Under the pieces are notes generated by a model. The model did not search any database. It saw only the letters and a program-made list of their open reading frames with translations, and had not been told where the DNA came from. The position numbers were made by a program, and so were the translations under genes. Positions 31,990-40,724 of a stretch of DNA of 64,000 nucleotides are shown here, one piece after another (position 1 is the stretch's first letter; the number at the start of each line of letters is the position of its first letter). Origin of the DNA: Opitutaceae bacterium (lineage in GTDB: Bacteria > Verrucomicrobiota > Verrucomicrobiia > Opitutales > Opitutaceae); contig PLTZ01000030.1 of the NCBI GenBank assembly GCA_003164715.1, forward strand, positions 1 through 64,000, in the 5' to 3' direction.

Positions 31990-32451
31990 CTACGATCCAA
32001 TGATGCTCGAATCCAGATGCTGGATGATGAGCTCCTGCACGGTGGCCAGGAAAAGGTAGCACATGAAGGCCTTCCGGACGGGCTCGTCGAGCCCATCCAT
32101 GTCGATGTCGCCGGTCTCGAGCGCCTCGTCGGTGAGCGCCTTCAGGCGCCGCTCCCTCAGGTGAAGGCGGAACGCGGTGCAGGCGCGCACGATCGGCTCG
32201 GCGTTCTTCTCGTCGAAGGCGACCACGCCCTCGGTGAAGAACTCCCCGTCGAAGAGCGAGAGCAGCGCCCGCAGGTCCCCGTTCTGCCCCTCCAAGAGCT
32301 CCCCGATCCATGCGCCGCGAAAATCCTGGTCCATGTCGTGGAGCGCCTGGGGCGCGGCGAGGGTCTTCTCGAGCTCGAACGAAAGCTCCCGGATGATGTC
32401 CAGGAGCGGGGCCACCACCGGGAGGCTCAGCTTCACCTCAACGCGCTTCAT
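31990..32451 (-). CDS. ClpS-linked protein resembling DUF2017
   Basis: A 153-aa, acidic, mostly helical soluble protein. It begins MKRVEVKLSLPVVAPLLDIIRELS and ends FLATVQELIIQHLDSSIIGS. Its start overlaps the ClpS stop by 14 bp, so the two are translationally coupled. In actinobacteria ClpS is followed by DUF2017, and this protein shares the same position, size and 'acidic helical' character. That homology is inference only. It may modulate the N-degron pathway, for example by binding ClpS or its substrates. Confidence 0.65.
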   Translation of the reverse strand: MKRVEVKLSLPVVAPLLDIIRELSFELEKTLAAPQALHDMDQDFRGAWIGELLEGQNGDLRALLSLFDGEFFTEGVVAFDEKNAEPIVRACTAFRLHLRERRLKALTDEALETGDIDMDGLDEPVRKAFMCYLFLATVQELIIQHLDSSIIGS

Positions 32452-32737
32452 CGGGCTCGAGGACGGCGGTCAGGTGCCACTGCTGCAGGCTGAAGACGTA
32501 CGCCTCGGCGGTCTCCCGCACGCCGGTCCAGACGACGGAGCGGCCCTGCTCATGGACCTCGAGCATGTGCTTGCGAGCCCGGTTCTCGTCGAACCCCAGC
32601 ACCTTCTTGAACACCATGACCACGTATGACATCAGGTTGACCGGGTCGTTCAGCACCACGACCCGCCAGCCGTTCTCCAGCTGCAGCTCCGTGAACGCGC
32701 GGGGCTCGGAGCGGGTGTGGGAGCGGGACTCAGGCAC
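32438..32737 (-). CDS. clpS: ATP-dependent Clp protease adaptor ClpS
   Basis: A 99-aa adaptor that delivers N-degron substrates to ClpAP. The hallmark VVVLNDPVNLMSYVVMVF (residues 26-43) contains the Asn-Asp of the N-degron pocket. It is followed by RARKHMLEVHEQGRSVVWTG, where His is part of the pocket, and ends with AEAYVFSLQQWHLTAVLEP. The start is GTG at 32737. It lies 26 bp downstream of proS on the same strand and overlaps the next gene by 14 bp. Confidence 0.93.
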   Translation of the reverse strand: MPESRSHTRSEPRAFTELQLENGWRVVVLNDPVNLMSYVVMVFKKVLGFDENRARKHMLEVHEQGRSVVWTGVRETAEAYVFSLQQWHLTAVLEPDEAR

Positions 32738-32763
32738 AAATATTCGGATGATCAGGCCCTTGT

Positions 32764-34521
32764 TCAGGCCTTTTTCCGGACGGCCGCTTCAACCCAGGCT
32801 TCCGCGTCATCAATCGGTATCTTGAGCACTTCCGGGGCGCCGCGCCACTTCATTTCGACGACGCCCTCCTTGATCCCGCGCCCCCCGACCGTGATCCTGA
32901 GCGGTATCCCGATCAGGTCGGCGTCCTTGAACTTGACGCCGGGCCTCTCCGCGCGGTCGTCGACCAGCACGTCGGCGCCGGCGCGCGCCGCCGCGGCGCC
33001 GATCCTCCCCGCGATCACGGTCGCCGCGGTGTCCTGGGGGTCCAGCAGGCAGACCAGGACCTGGAAGGGCGCGATCGCCCAAGGCCAGATGATCCCGTCG
33101 CTGTCGTGGCTCTGCTCGATCACCGCCTGCATCGTGCGGCTGATGCCGATGCCGTAGCAGCCCATGACGAACAGGTGCTTCTCCTTGCGGTCGTCGGTGT
33201 AGCCCGCGTCGATCCTCTCGGAGTACTTGGTCCCGAGCTTGAAGATGTGCCCCACCTCGATGCCGCGGCGCACCTTGAGCGGCCTGCCGGAAAGCGGATC
33301 CGGCTCCCCGGCCTGCACGCGGCGGAAGTCCCCAAAGCGCGTGATCTCGAGGTCGCGCGAGACGCTGACACTCCTCAGGTGGAAGCCGTCCCGGTTCGCC
33401 CCCGTCGTGCCGTTGCCGATCAGGCGTATCGCGTGGTCGGCGTAGATCCCGGCGAGCGCGCCCGGGTTTCTGATCGTGCCCTTGACCGTCCCGAGGCTTC
33501 CGGGCTTGGCCCCCATGACCGGCTCGATCTCCTCCGGGGTCGCCGGCCGCAGGAGCGTGTAGCCGAGCGCACCCAGCTTCGCCTCCTCGAGCTCGTCGCA
33601 GCCCCTCAGGACGACGGCGAACGGCCGCCCGTCGCCGATGTAGACGAGCGTCTTGAACTGCGCGTTCGCCGGGACCCCGTAGGGGGGCGCCTCGAGGGCG
33701 GCGATCGTGACGACGCCCGGCGTCGGGAACTCCTGAGGGGGGGCCCCGGGGGCGGCCTCGGCGAAGCCCTCGGGAACGAGGGCGCTTCGCGCCTTCTCCC
33801 GGTTCGCGGCGTAGCCGCTCTCCTCGTTGTAGAACAGGTCGTTGTCCCCGACCTCGGCCGGCACCATGAACTCGTGCGAGTAGCTGCCCCCCATGACCCC
33901 CGTGTCGGCCTCGACCGAGATCGCCTGGGCGCCGATCCGCCGGAAGAAGGACTCGTAGGCGGACTTCATCGCCAGGTAGCTGCGGATCGCCCCCTCGTCG
34001 TCGGCGTCAAACGAGTACGCGTCCATCATGACGAACTCCCTGGCCCTCATCAGGCCGAAGCGCGGGCGGATCTCGTTGCGGAACTTGGTCCCGATCTGGA
34101 AGAAGCACTTCGGGAGGTCCCGGTAGCTCGAGATCTCCGCCTTGACGAGCGGGGTGATGACCTCCTCGTGGGTCGGCCCGAGGACGAATTCCGGCTCCTT
34201 GGGCGCGCGCTTCTCGGCGCCCGCGCTGTCCGCCCGGAACATGATCTCCCTGACCGGGCCCCACCGCGGCCCCTCCGCCCAGAACTCGGCCGGGTGGATG
34301 TGGGGCATCGACAGCTCGATCGCGCCCGAGCGCTCCATCTCCTCACGGCAGATGCGGGTGAGCTTCTGCATCACGCGAAGGCCGAGGGGCAGGTAGGTGT
34401 ACAGGCCGCCCCCGAGCTTGCGCACGAGCCCGGCCCGGATGAGCAGCTTGTGCGAGGCGATCTCGGCGTCCGCAGGGCTTTCCTTGAGCGTGGGGATAAA
34501 ATAGCGCGACCAGAATTTCAT
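32764..34521 (-). CDS. proS: proline-tRNA ligase
   Basis: A 585-aa class II synthetase of the bacterial long type. Motif 1 region is KLGGGLYTYLPLGLRVMQKL; motif 2 is CFFQIGTKFRNEIRPRFGLMRAREFVMMD. An insertion of the YbaK/INS editing kind spans about residues 230-390 (KTLVYIGDGRPFAVVLRG, then LGTVKG and YADHAI). Motif 3 is VMGCYGIGISRTMQAVIEQ, followed by the HGTP anticodon domain (FQVLVCLLDP). It charges tRNA-Pro in the cytoplasm. It heads a minus-strand run with clpS and the DUF2017-like gene. Confidence 0.97.
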   Translation of the reverse strand: MKFWSRYFIPTLKESPADAEIASHKLLIRAGLVRKLGGGLYTYLPLGLRVMQKLTRICREEMERSGAIELSMPHIHPAEFWAEGPRWGPVREIMFRADSAGAEKRAPKEPEFVLGPTHEEVITPLVKAEISSYRDLPKCFFQIGTKFRNEIRPRFGLMRAREFVMMDAYSFDADDEGAIRSYLAMKSAYESFFRRIGAQAISVEADTGVMGGSYSHEFMVPAEVGDNDLFYNEESGYAANREKARSALVPEGFAEAAPGAPPQEFPTPGVVTIAALEAPPYGVPANAQFKTLVYIGDGRPFAVVLRGCDELEEAKLGALGYTLLRPATPEEIEPVMGAKPGSLGTVKGTIRNPGALAGIYADHAIRLIGNGTTGANRDGFHLRSVSVSRDLEITRFGDFRRVQAGEPDPLSGRPLKVRRGIEVGHIFKLGTKYSERIDAGYTDDRKEKHLFVMGCYGIGISRTMQAVIEQSHDSDGIIWPWAIAPFQVLVCLLDPQDTAATVIAGRIGAAAARAGADVLVDDRAERPGVKFKDADLIGIPLRITVGGRGIKEGVVEMKWRGAPEVLKIPIDDAEAWVEAAVRKKA

Positions 34522-34617
34522 CAGGATGGTACAGCCAAGAAAGGCCCGGGGCCGATGGCAACACGCGAAAACGTTTGTTGCCTATTGGGCGGCGCCGTAA
34601 TGGCCTTTATCAACTGT

Positions 34618-35232
34618 ATGAGCGCAGCCCCAAAGGAGCGGAAACCGTGGCCGATGAAGTGGATCGTGGTCGCGATCCTGGTGTTCATCCCCGTCTACAC
34701 CTACCTGACCCTGCACTTCCGCCGCCCGGGACCCTCGTTCAACCCTTACCGGGACATGCGCGACCGCGCCGATGTCATCCGGCTGCTGAAGGCCGGCTAC
34801 CGGCGCGTGTCGATTGACGCCAGCCGCCTGGTCGACGATGACGTACCGAGGGCGGCCTCGGCCGGCGCCCCCGCCCCCGGGGGGCTTCCCGACGAGCTGA
34901 GGAAAACGCTCGTCGAGTCCCCACTCCTGCCGCTTGAGGTCAACTCCGTGTCGGCGGCGCCGACGGCCGTCGCCGGCATCGGCTACTCGATCGCGCTCAC
35001 GTACACGATCCCCGACAACAAGCGCCAGCTCTCGGGGGCCCACCTGTACGAGCGCACGGGCGAGGTGGTCATCGTCGCGGACTTTGAGCGCCTGGCCGGG
35101 GGGCTCCTCTCGAGGACGCGCGAGGGGGCGGCGCTCCTTGAGGTCCCGCCGGGCTCGCTGAAGCCGGGCACCTACAAGGTGACGCTCGTCGGGGAGCGCG
35201 CGTCGCGCTCGTGGCCGCTGAGCGTGCGCTAG
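34618..35232 (+). CDS. single-span membrane protein of unknown function
   Basis: A 204-aa protein when started at the ATG of MSAAPKERKPW. One helix (WIVVAILVFIPVYTYLTLHF, residues 14-33) anchors a probably periplasmic domain. The domain has RDRADVIRLLKAGYRRVSIDA and a C-terminal beta-rich part ending GTYKVTLVGERASRSWPLSVR, which looks like an Ig-like or carbohydrate-binding-like strand pattern. ATGs at 34555 and 34600 are alternative starts. The family is not recognised. Confidence 0.65.
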   Translation: MSAAPKERKPWPMKWIVVAILVFIPVYTYLTLHFRRPGPSFNPYRDMRDRADVIRLLKAGYRRVSIDASRLVDDDVPRAASAGAPAPGGLPDELRKTLVESPLLPLEVNSVSAAPTAVAGIGYSIALTYTIPDNKRQLSGAHLYERTGEVVIVADFERLAGGLLSRTREGAALLEVPPGSLKPGTYKVTLVGERASRSWPLSVR

Positions 35233-35301
35233 GGCGGGCGCTTCCCCGTTGAGAGGTCCCTTGACGAAACGCGCCGCTTCCCTGAGAACGCCCTTCTGCA
35301 C

Positions 35302-36645
35302 ATGACCAACGAAAACGGTCAACCTTCCCCCGCCGCCCCTTCGACCGCACAGGCGACGACCATCAAGCCCACGGACCTCCGCGGGATCCTCCAGTACGTC
35401 CCCAGGTTCCAGGGCCAGATCTTCGTCATCGCGATCGACGGCTCCATCGTCGCCGACGAGAATTTCGGCAACCTGCTGGTCGACATCGCCGTCCTTCGGA
35501 GCCTCGGGATCAAGGTTGTCCTGGTGCACGGGATCGGCCACCAGCTCCAGGAGCTTTCCGCGCTGAGGGGCGTGCCCATATCGAACAGCGACGGCACCGG
35601 CGTCACGGACGCGGCGACGCTCGACCTTTCCATCCGTGCCTCCTCGCGCGTCGCGCATCTGATCCTCGAGGGGCTGACCGGCAGCTCGCTCAAGGCAGCG
35701 ATCACCAACGCCGTCCGCGTGGTTCCGGTCGGCATCCTGAAGGGGATCGACCAGCAGCTGACGGGCAAGGTGGACCGGATCGACATGGACCTGCTGACGA
35801 TGCTGATCGAGCGCCAGGTCGTGCCGCTCATCTCCCCGGTCGCGTTCGGCCCGGACGGCAAGTCCCTGCGGGTCAACTCCGACCTCCTCGCCGCCGAGAC
35901 GGCGCAGGCCCTTCAGGCGACGAAGATCATCTACCTGGCGCCGACGCCGGGTCTGGAGATCGAGGGCAACGTGAGGCACGAGATCTCGGTGGATGCCCTG
36001 CGCACGCTCCTGAGCGAGCATCCGGAGCAGATCGCGGAGACCAGCCGCAGCAAGGCCACGCACGCGGTGCGGGCGATCGAGTCGGGGACCGCGCGGGTCC
36101 ACGTCGTCGACGGCCGCGTCTTCGACGGTCTCCTGAACGAGATCTTCTCGAACGAGGGGGTCGGCTCGCTCGTCTACGGCAACGACTACCAGCAGATCCG
36201 CAAGGCGACGCGCCGGGACGCGAGGCTCCTCTACAACCTGACGAGGAACGCCGTCAGGCGCGAGGAGCTGATCCACCGCACCCAGCAGGCGATCGAGAAG
36301 AACATCGACGATTTCTTCGTGTTCGAGGTGGACGAGGCCGTCATCGCGTGCGTGACGCTCATGTTCTACCCCGACCAGCCCGAGACGGCCGAGATCGGGT
36401 CGCTCTACGTGCTGCCCTTCTACCACAACCGGGGGATCGGCAAGAAGATGGTGGAGTACGCGTGCCTCCAGGCGAAGGAGCGGGGTGCGAAGCGGGTCAT
36501 CGCCCTCTCGACCCAGAGCTTCGGGTTCTTCAGCAACGTGTGCGGGTTCGAGGAGAGCACGAAGGAGATCCTTCCCGAGGCGAGGCTCAAGCAGTACGAC
36601 GAGAGCGGGCGCAACGCCAGGGTCCTGACGAGAGATATCCCGTAA
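35302..36645 (+). CDS. argA: amino-acid N-acetyltransferase (N-acetylglutamate synthase)
   Basis: A 447-aa enzyme with an amino-acid-kinase-like domain (residues 20-290; KVVLVHGIGHQL, VPLISPVAFGPDGKSLRVNSDLLAAETAQAL) followed by a GNAT domain (300-447; EIGSLYVLPFYHNRGIGKKMVEYA is the acetyl-CoA loop). This two-domain layout is classical ArgA, the first step of arginine biosynthesis and usually feedback-inhibited by arginine through the kinase-like domain. No other arg gene is adjacent. It is cytoplasmic and starts 69 bp after the membrane protein upstream. Confidence 0.93.
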   Translation: MTNENGQPSPAAPSTAQATTIKPTDLRGILQYVPRFQGQIFVIAIDGSIVADENFGNLLVDIAVLRSLGIKVVLVHGIGHQLQELSALRGVPISNSDGTGVTDAATLDLSIRASSRVAHLILEGLTGSSLKAAITNAVRVVPVGILKGIDQQLTGKVDRIDMDLLTMLIERQVVPLISPVAFGPDGKSLRVNSDLLAAETAQALQATKIIYLAPTPGLEIEGNVRHEISVDALRTLLSEHPEQIAETSRSKATHAVRAIESGTARVHVVDGRVFDGLLNEIFSNEGVGSLVYGNDYQQIRKATRRDARLLYNLTRNAVRREELIHRTQQAIEKNIDDFFVFEVDEAVIACVTLMFYPDQPETAEIGSLYVLPFYHNRGIGKKMVEYACLQAKERGAKRVIALSTQSFGFFSNVCGFEESTKEILPEARLKQYDESGRNARVLTRDIP

Positions 36646-36691
36646 CCAAAACGCCGATGCGGCGTCTATGGTTTCGTACATTATCCTTCCC

Positions 36692-37084
36692 ATGATTCCC
36701 TACACACTCAAAGACATCCCCCTCTACAGGCCTCTCCCGCTGCTTCGCGCGGCGGCCGGCGCGGCGGCGCTGGCGTCCGTCCTCGTCCTCACCTCCGGCT
36801 GCGTGGTCGCCGTCCGTCCGGCGCCCGTCGCCACCGTCTACGCCGAACCCGCCGAGGTCGTCGTAACCGAGGAGCCACCCGCGCCCGTCGCGGAGATTGT
36901 CGGCGTCGCCCCCGGTCCCGGCTTCATCTGGATCGGCGGCTACTACCACTGGTACGGCAACCGCTGGGTTTGGTACCGCGGCCACTATGAGCGCCCGCCC
37001 CACCCAGGCGCAGTCTGGGCGCGCGCGCGCTACGAGTTCCGCGGCGGCAGGCGCGTTTACATCCGCGGATACTGGCGCCAATAA
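36692..37084 (+). CDS. small YXWGXW-repeat-like lipoprotein
   Basis: A 130-aa product. The signal peptide ends in lipobox LTSGC, so it is likely a lipoprotein. The mature part is rich in Pro and Val, then carries the aromatic repeats FIWIGGYYHWYGNRWVWYRGHY and IRGYWRQ, like the YXWGXW repeat family of envelope proteins. Function is unknown; such proteins are thought to bind surfaces or other envelope components. An upstream ATG at 36668 would add 8 residues and overlap nothing. I preferred 36692 because it gives a normal signal length. Confidence 0.65.
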   Translation: MIPYTLKDIPLYRPLPLLRAAAGAAALASVLVLTSGCVVAVRPAPVATVYAEPAEVVVTEEPPAPVAEIVGVAPGPGFIWIGGYYHWYGNRWVWYRGHYERPPHPGAVWARARYEFRGGRRVYIRGYWRQ

Positions 37085-37090
37085 TCGGCG

Positions 37091-37555
37091 CTAGTCCCTC
37101 ACCTCGACGACCGCCTGGATCTCGGCGGTCGCCCCCCTGGGCAGCCCGTTCACGGCCACCGCGGCCCTCGCGTGGCGCCCCGCCTCGCCGAACACCTTGA
37201 CGAAGAGGTCGCTCGCGCCGTTGATCACGGCCGGGCTGTCCGCAAACCCGTCGACGGCGTTCACGAACCCGCTGACGAAGACGATCCGGGCCACCCGGTC
37301 GAGCGACCCCAGGGCCGCCTTCACGTTGGCGAGCGTGTTGAGGGCGCAGTTCTCGGCCGCCTTCGCGCCGCTCTGGACCGTCTGCTCGCGCCCCACCGCT
37401 CCGGCGTGCGTGAGCTTGCCGTCGATGATCGGAAGCGTGCCGGCGCAGTACAGGAGGCTCCCCGTCTGCACCGACGGAACGTAGCTTCCGGCGGCGGCCG
37501 GAGGCGGGGGAAGGACGAGGCCGAGTTCGGCGAGCTTGGATTCCGGGTGGGTCAT
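37091..37555 (-). CDS. RidA/YjgF-family protein
   Basis: A 154-aa protein of the reactive-imine deaminase family. GSLLYCAGTLPIIDGKLT, QSGAKAAENCALNTLANVKAALGSLDRVARIVFVSGFVNAV and the C-terminal RAAVAVNGLPRGATAEIQAVVEV are typical. The conserved Arg in ARAAVAVNGLPRGA matches the family pattern for substrate carboxylate binding. It likely hydrolyses reactive enamines or imines from amino-acid metabolism. The gene is tail-to-tail with the lipoprotein gene and divergent from the purine permease. Confidence 0.88.
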   Translation of the reverse strand: MTHPESKLAELGLVLPPPPAAAGSYVPSVQTGSLLYCAGTLPIIDGKLTHAGAVGREQTVQSGAKAAENCALNTLANVKAALGSLDRVARIVFVSGFVNAVDGFADSPAVINGASDLFVKVFGEAGRHARAAVAVNGLPRGATAEIQAVVEVRD

Positions 37556-37655
37556 TGAGTCCACTCTTGCCCGCGCCGGAAGAATTTCGAAGCAAAAACT
37601 GGCGTTGCACGGACCGGCCCGTTGCTCCACACACTTCCCGACCCACGGCCAACGC

Positions 37656-38990
37656 ATGGTATCACGCTTCTTCAAACTCGAAAGCCGCGGAACGACGCCG
37701 TTCCGGGAGTTTCAGGCCGGCCTGACGACCTTCGCGGCGATGGCCTACATCCTCGCGGTGAATCCGTCCATCCTGGCGAACACCGGCATGGACAAGGGCG
37801 CCCTGGTCACCGTCACCGCGATAACGGCCGCCGTCGCGACGACGCTCATGGCGCTCTTCACGAACTACCCGATCGCCATGGCGCCCGGGATGGGAATCAA
37901 CGCGTTCTTCACGTTCACGATCTGCTTGGCGATGCACGTGCCCTGGAGCGAGGCGCTCGGCATGGTCCTCATTAACGGCGTCATCTTCCTGTCGCTCTCC
38001 GTCTCCGGCATCCGCGAGAAGATCATCGCCTCGATCCCGCTCGGGCTGAAGATCGCCGTGACCTGCGGCGTGGGCCTCTTCATCGCCTTCATCGGGCTGC
38101 AGAAGGGCGGCGTCATCGTGTCCAACCCCGCGACCTACGTCGGGCCGGGCGACTTCACGGCGGGTCCCGTCGCCCTCTGCCTTGCCGGGATCGTGCTCAC
38201 GTCGCTCCTGGTCGCGCGCAAGGTGCCTGGGGCGATCGTCCTGAGCATCCTCGTGGTCACCGTCGCGGGGCTCTTCACTCCCGACGGGGCGGCCGGCAGG
38301 GTGACCGACCTGAGCAAGGGGGTCTTCGCGTACCCGGTCTCCGCCGCGCCCGTGTTCTGGAAGCTGACCTTCGGCTTCCTCAGGAGCTGGGAGAAGTTCC
38401 AAGCGGCCCTGCCCCTCATCTTCACGCTCCTCCTGGTCGACATGTTCGACAACATCGGGACCCTGATCGGGGTCACCAAGCGCGCCGGGCTACTCGACAA
38501 GGAGGGCCGCCTGCCGCGGGCGGGCCGCGCGCTCCTGGCCGACTCGATCGCGACCATCCTCTCGGCCCTGTGCGGCACCTCGACCGTCGTCAGCTACATC
38601 GAGTCCGCCTCCGGCGTCGAGGCGGGCGGCAGGACCGGCCTCACGGCCATCTGGGTGGCCGTGTTCATGCTGCTCGCCCTCTTCCTCACGCCGCTCATCC
38701 TGGCGGTACCGGCCTGCGCGACCGCGCCCGCGCTCGTCGTCGTCGGGATCTTCATGATGCAGTCCGTTGTGGAGATCGACATGACCCGGTTCGAGGACGC
38801 GGCCCCGGCGATCCTCACGATCTTCGCGATTCCGCTCACCTTCAGCATCGCGAAGGGTATTGGGATCGGGCTCATCTGCTCGGTCCTGCTCGGGATCGGG
38901 CTCGGCAAGGCGCGCGCGATCCCTCCGATCGGCTACGCCGTGGCCGCCATGTTCTTCCTGTCGTTCTTCAAGATATGGCCCTTCCGGTGA
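37656..38990 (+). CDS. NCS2-family purine permease (AzgA type)
   Basis: A 444-aa inner-membrane permease with about 14 helices. It has the AzgA-type start GTTPFREFQAGLTTFAAMAYILAVNP, MAPGMGINAFFTF in the first half, LVDMFDNIGTLIGVTKRAG in the middle and GTSTVVSYIESASGVEAGGRTGLTA, the NCS2/AzgA signature. It imports adenine, guanine or hypoxanthine by proton symport. With the phosphoribosyltransferase and the exported deaminase elsewhere in the window it fits purine salvage. A frame extension to 37536 adds N-terminal residues not found in the family. Confidence 0.92.
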   Translation: MVSRFFKLESRGTTPFREFQAGLTTFAAMAYILAVNPSILANTGMDKGALVTVTAITAAVATTLMALFTNYPIAMAPGMGINAFFTFTICLAMHVPWSEALGMVLINGVIFLSLSVSGIREKIIASIPLGLKIAVTCGVGLFIAFIGLQKGGVIVSNPATYVGPGDFTAGPVALCLAGIVLTSLLVARKVPGAIVLSILVVTVAGLFTPDGAAGRVTDLSKGVFAYPVSAAPVFWKLTFGFLRSWEKFQAALPLIFTLLLVDMFDNIGTLIGVTKRAGLLDKEGRLPRAGRALLADSIATILSALCGTSTVVSYIESASGVEAGGRTGLTAIWVAVFMLLALFLTPLILAVPACATAPALVVVGIFMMQSVVEIDMTRFEDAAPAILTIFAIPLTFSIAKGIGIGLICSVLLGIGLGKARAIPPIGYAVAAMFFLSFFKIWPFR

Positions 38991-39007
38991 AGGAGTAAGG
39001 CAGCGCC

Positions 39008-40702
39008 ATGTCCAGGACCACGGCAAGGTTCGTCTTCGCGCTCACGAGCGCGTTCTTTGCGGTGTTCTTCCTGTGGCCGATCCTGCAGATCCTGAAGGGC
39101 GGATTCACGGACGAGAACGGCCGGCCGACCCTCGCGTTCCTGGAGGCCCTCCTGAGCGACCCGACCTACCTTGGGGCGCTCATGAATTCGTTCCTGCTCG
39201 CGTGCGCCGGGACGGCGATGGCGTTTCTGATCGCGCTCCCGCTCGCCGCCGTCTCGGACCGCTTCCTGTTCCCCTTCAAGGGGTTTCTAAATTCCGCGGT
39301 CCTGATCCCCATGATCCTTCCGCCCTTCGTCGGGGCAATAGGCATCAAGCAGATCTTCGGCCAGTACGGGTCCGTGAACACACTCCTGATCGACCTGGGC
39401 CTCAGGCCCCGCGGCTGGACGTTCGACTGGTTCGCGGCGAACCAGTTCTGGGGCGTCGCTGTGGTCGAGGCGCTCTCGCTCTACCCGATCATCTACCTTA
39501 ATGCCGTCGCCGCGCTGGCGAACGTCGACCCGGCCATGGAGGAGGCGGCCCAGAACCTCGGCTGCACGGGCCTGAGGCGCTTCCGCAGGATCACGCTGCC
39601 GCTCATCCACCCCGGCCTGTTCGCGGGCGGCACGATCGTTTTCATCTGGGTCTTCACGGAACTCGGCACGCCGCTGGTCTTCGACTACTCGAAGGTGACG
39701 AGCGTCCAGATCTATTACGGCCTGAAGGACATCGGCGGAAACCCGTTCCCGTACACGCTTGTCGCCGTGATGCTCGCAAGCTCGGTGGCGATCTACGCGG
39801 TCGGCAAGGGCGTCTTCGGCAGGACGGGCCACGCGATGATGGCCAAGGCGACGGCGACCGGCGGCGCGCGCGCGCTGCCGCGGCCCCAGGCGTGGCTCTG
39901 CACGCTCCTCTTCTGCGCGGTCACGCTTGTCGCGATCCTTCCGCACCTGGGCGTCGTGCTGATCGCGTCGTCAAAGGATTGGTACGCAAGCGTGCTCCCG
40001 ACGGGCCCCACGCTCGACAATTACCGGGCCGCGCTCGGGCACGAGCTGACGGTTCCCGCGATCGCAAACAGCCTGAAGTACGCGAGCGTCTCGACCGTGA
40101 TCGACGTGTTCCTCGGCGTCGCGATCGCCTACGTCGTGGTCCGCACCAAGATGGCCGGCCGGCACGTGCTCGACTTCCTCGCGATGCTGCCGCTCGCGGT
40201 CCCCGGGATCGTGCTCGCGTTCGGCTACCTCGCCATGTCGCACGAGGGGCGCCTCTTCGCGTTCATCAACCCGGTGCGCAACCCCACGGTGCTGCTCATC
40301 GTCGCCTACTCGATCCGCAGGCTCCCCTACGTCGTGCGCTCGGCCGCGGCCGGCTTCCAGCAGACGAGCCCGGTGCTCGAGGAGGCGGCGGAGAACCTCG
40401 GCTGCCCGCCGCTGCGGGCGATGGTGCGGATCACGCTGCCGCTCATCGCGGCGAACCTGATGGCGGGAGCGCTCCTTGCGTTCGCCTTCGCGATGCTCGA
40501 GGTGAGCGACTCGATCATCCTCGCCCAGAAGATGGTCTATTTCCCGATCACGAAGGCCATCCTCGAGCTCTTCCAACTCCTCGGCGACGGCAAGTTCCTC
40601 GCGTGCGCGCTCGGAGTCTGGGCAATGATCTTCCTCGGGACCATGGTCGCAGGGGCGAGTATCCTCCTCGGCAAGCGCCTGGGGGTCCTCTTCCGGGTGT
40701 GA
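39008..40702 (+). CDS. ABC transporter permease, two-module iron(III)/ThiP-like type
   Basis: A 564-aa protein with about 12 membrane helices in two BPD_transp_1 modules. Each has an EAA loop: EEAAQNLGCTGLRRFRRITLP (near residue 180) and EEAAENLGCPPLRAMVRITLP (near residue 460). This fused arrangement matches permeases for iron(III), thiamine or 2-aminoethylphosphonate. A fair ribosome-binding site (aaggag, 13 bp before the ATG) is present. No ATPase or binding protein is adjacent; plausible partners lie at 51.0-53.7 kb on the minus strand. Confidence 0.88.
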   Translation: MSRTTARFVFALTSAFFAVFFLWPILQILKGGFTDENGRPTLAFLEALLSDPTYLGALMNSFLLACAGTAMAFLIALPLAAVSDRFLFPFKGFLNSAVLIPMILPPFVGAIGIKQIFGQYGSVNTLLIDLGLRPRGWTFDWFAANQFWGVAVVEALSLYPIIYLNAVAALANVDPAMEEAAQNLGCTGLRRFRRITLPLIHPGLFAGGTIVFIWVFTELGTPLVFDYSKVTSVQIYYGLKDIGGNPFPYTLVAVMLASSVAIYAVGKGVFGRTGHAMMAKATATGGARALPRPQAWLCTLLFCAVTLVAILPHLGVVLIASSKDWYASVLPTGPTLDNYRAALGHELTVPAIANSLKYASVSTVIDVFLGVAIAYVVVRTKMAGRHVLDFLAMLPLAVPGIVLAFGYLAMSHEGRLFAFINPVRNPTVLLIVAYSIRRLPYVVRSAAAGFQQTSPVLEEAAENLGCPPLRAMVRITLPLIAANLMAGALLAFAFAMLEVSDSIILAQKMVYFPITKAILELFQLLGDGKFLACALGVWAMIFLGTMVAGASILLGKRLGVLFRV

Positions 40703-40724
40703 CCCCGCGGCGCGACGCACCCGG

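Noticed and set aside
33106..34617. Long plus-strand extension upstream of the single-span membrane protein
   Set aside because: Lies antisense to proS, which has all class II synthetase motifs; the extension has no helix or motif.
34582..36693. 703-codon minus-strand frame opposite argA
   Set aside because: Antisense to a complete two-domain ArgA; product is Arg/Asp-rich and repetitive.
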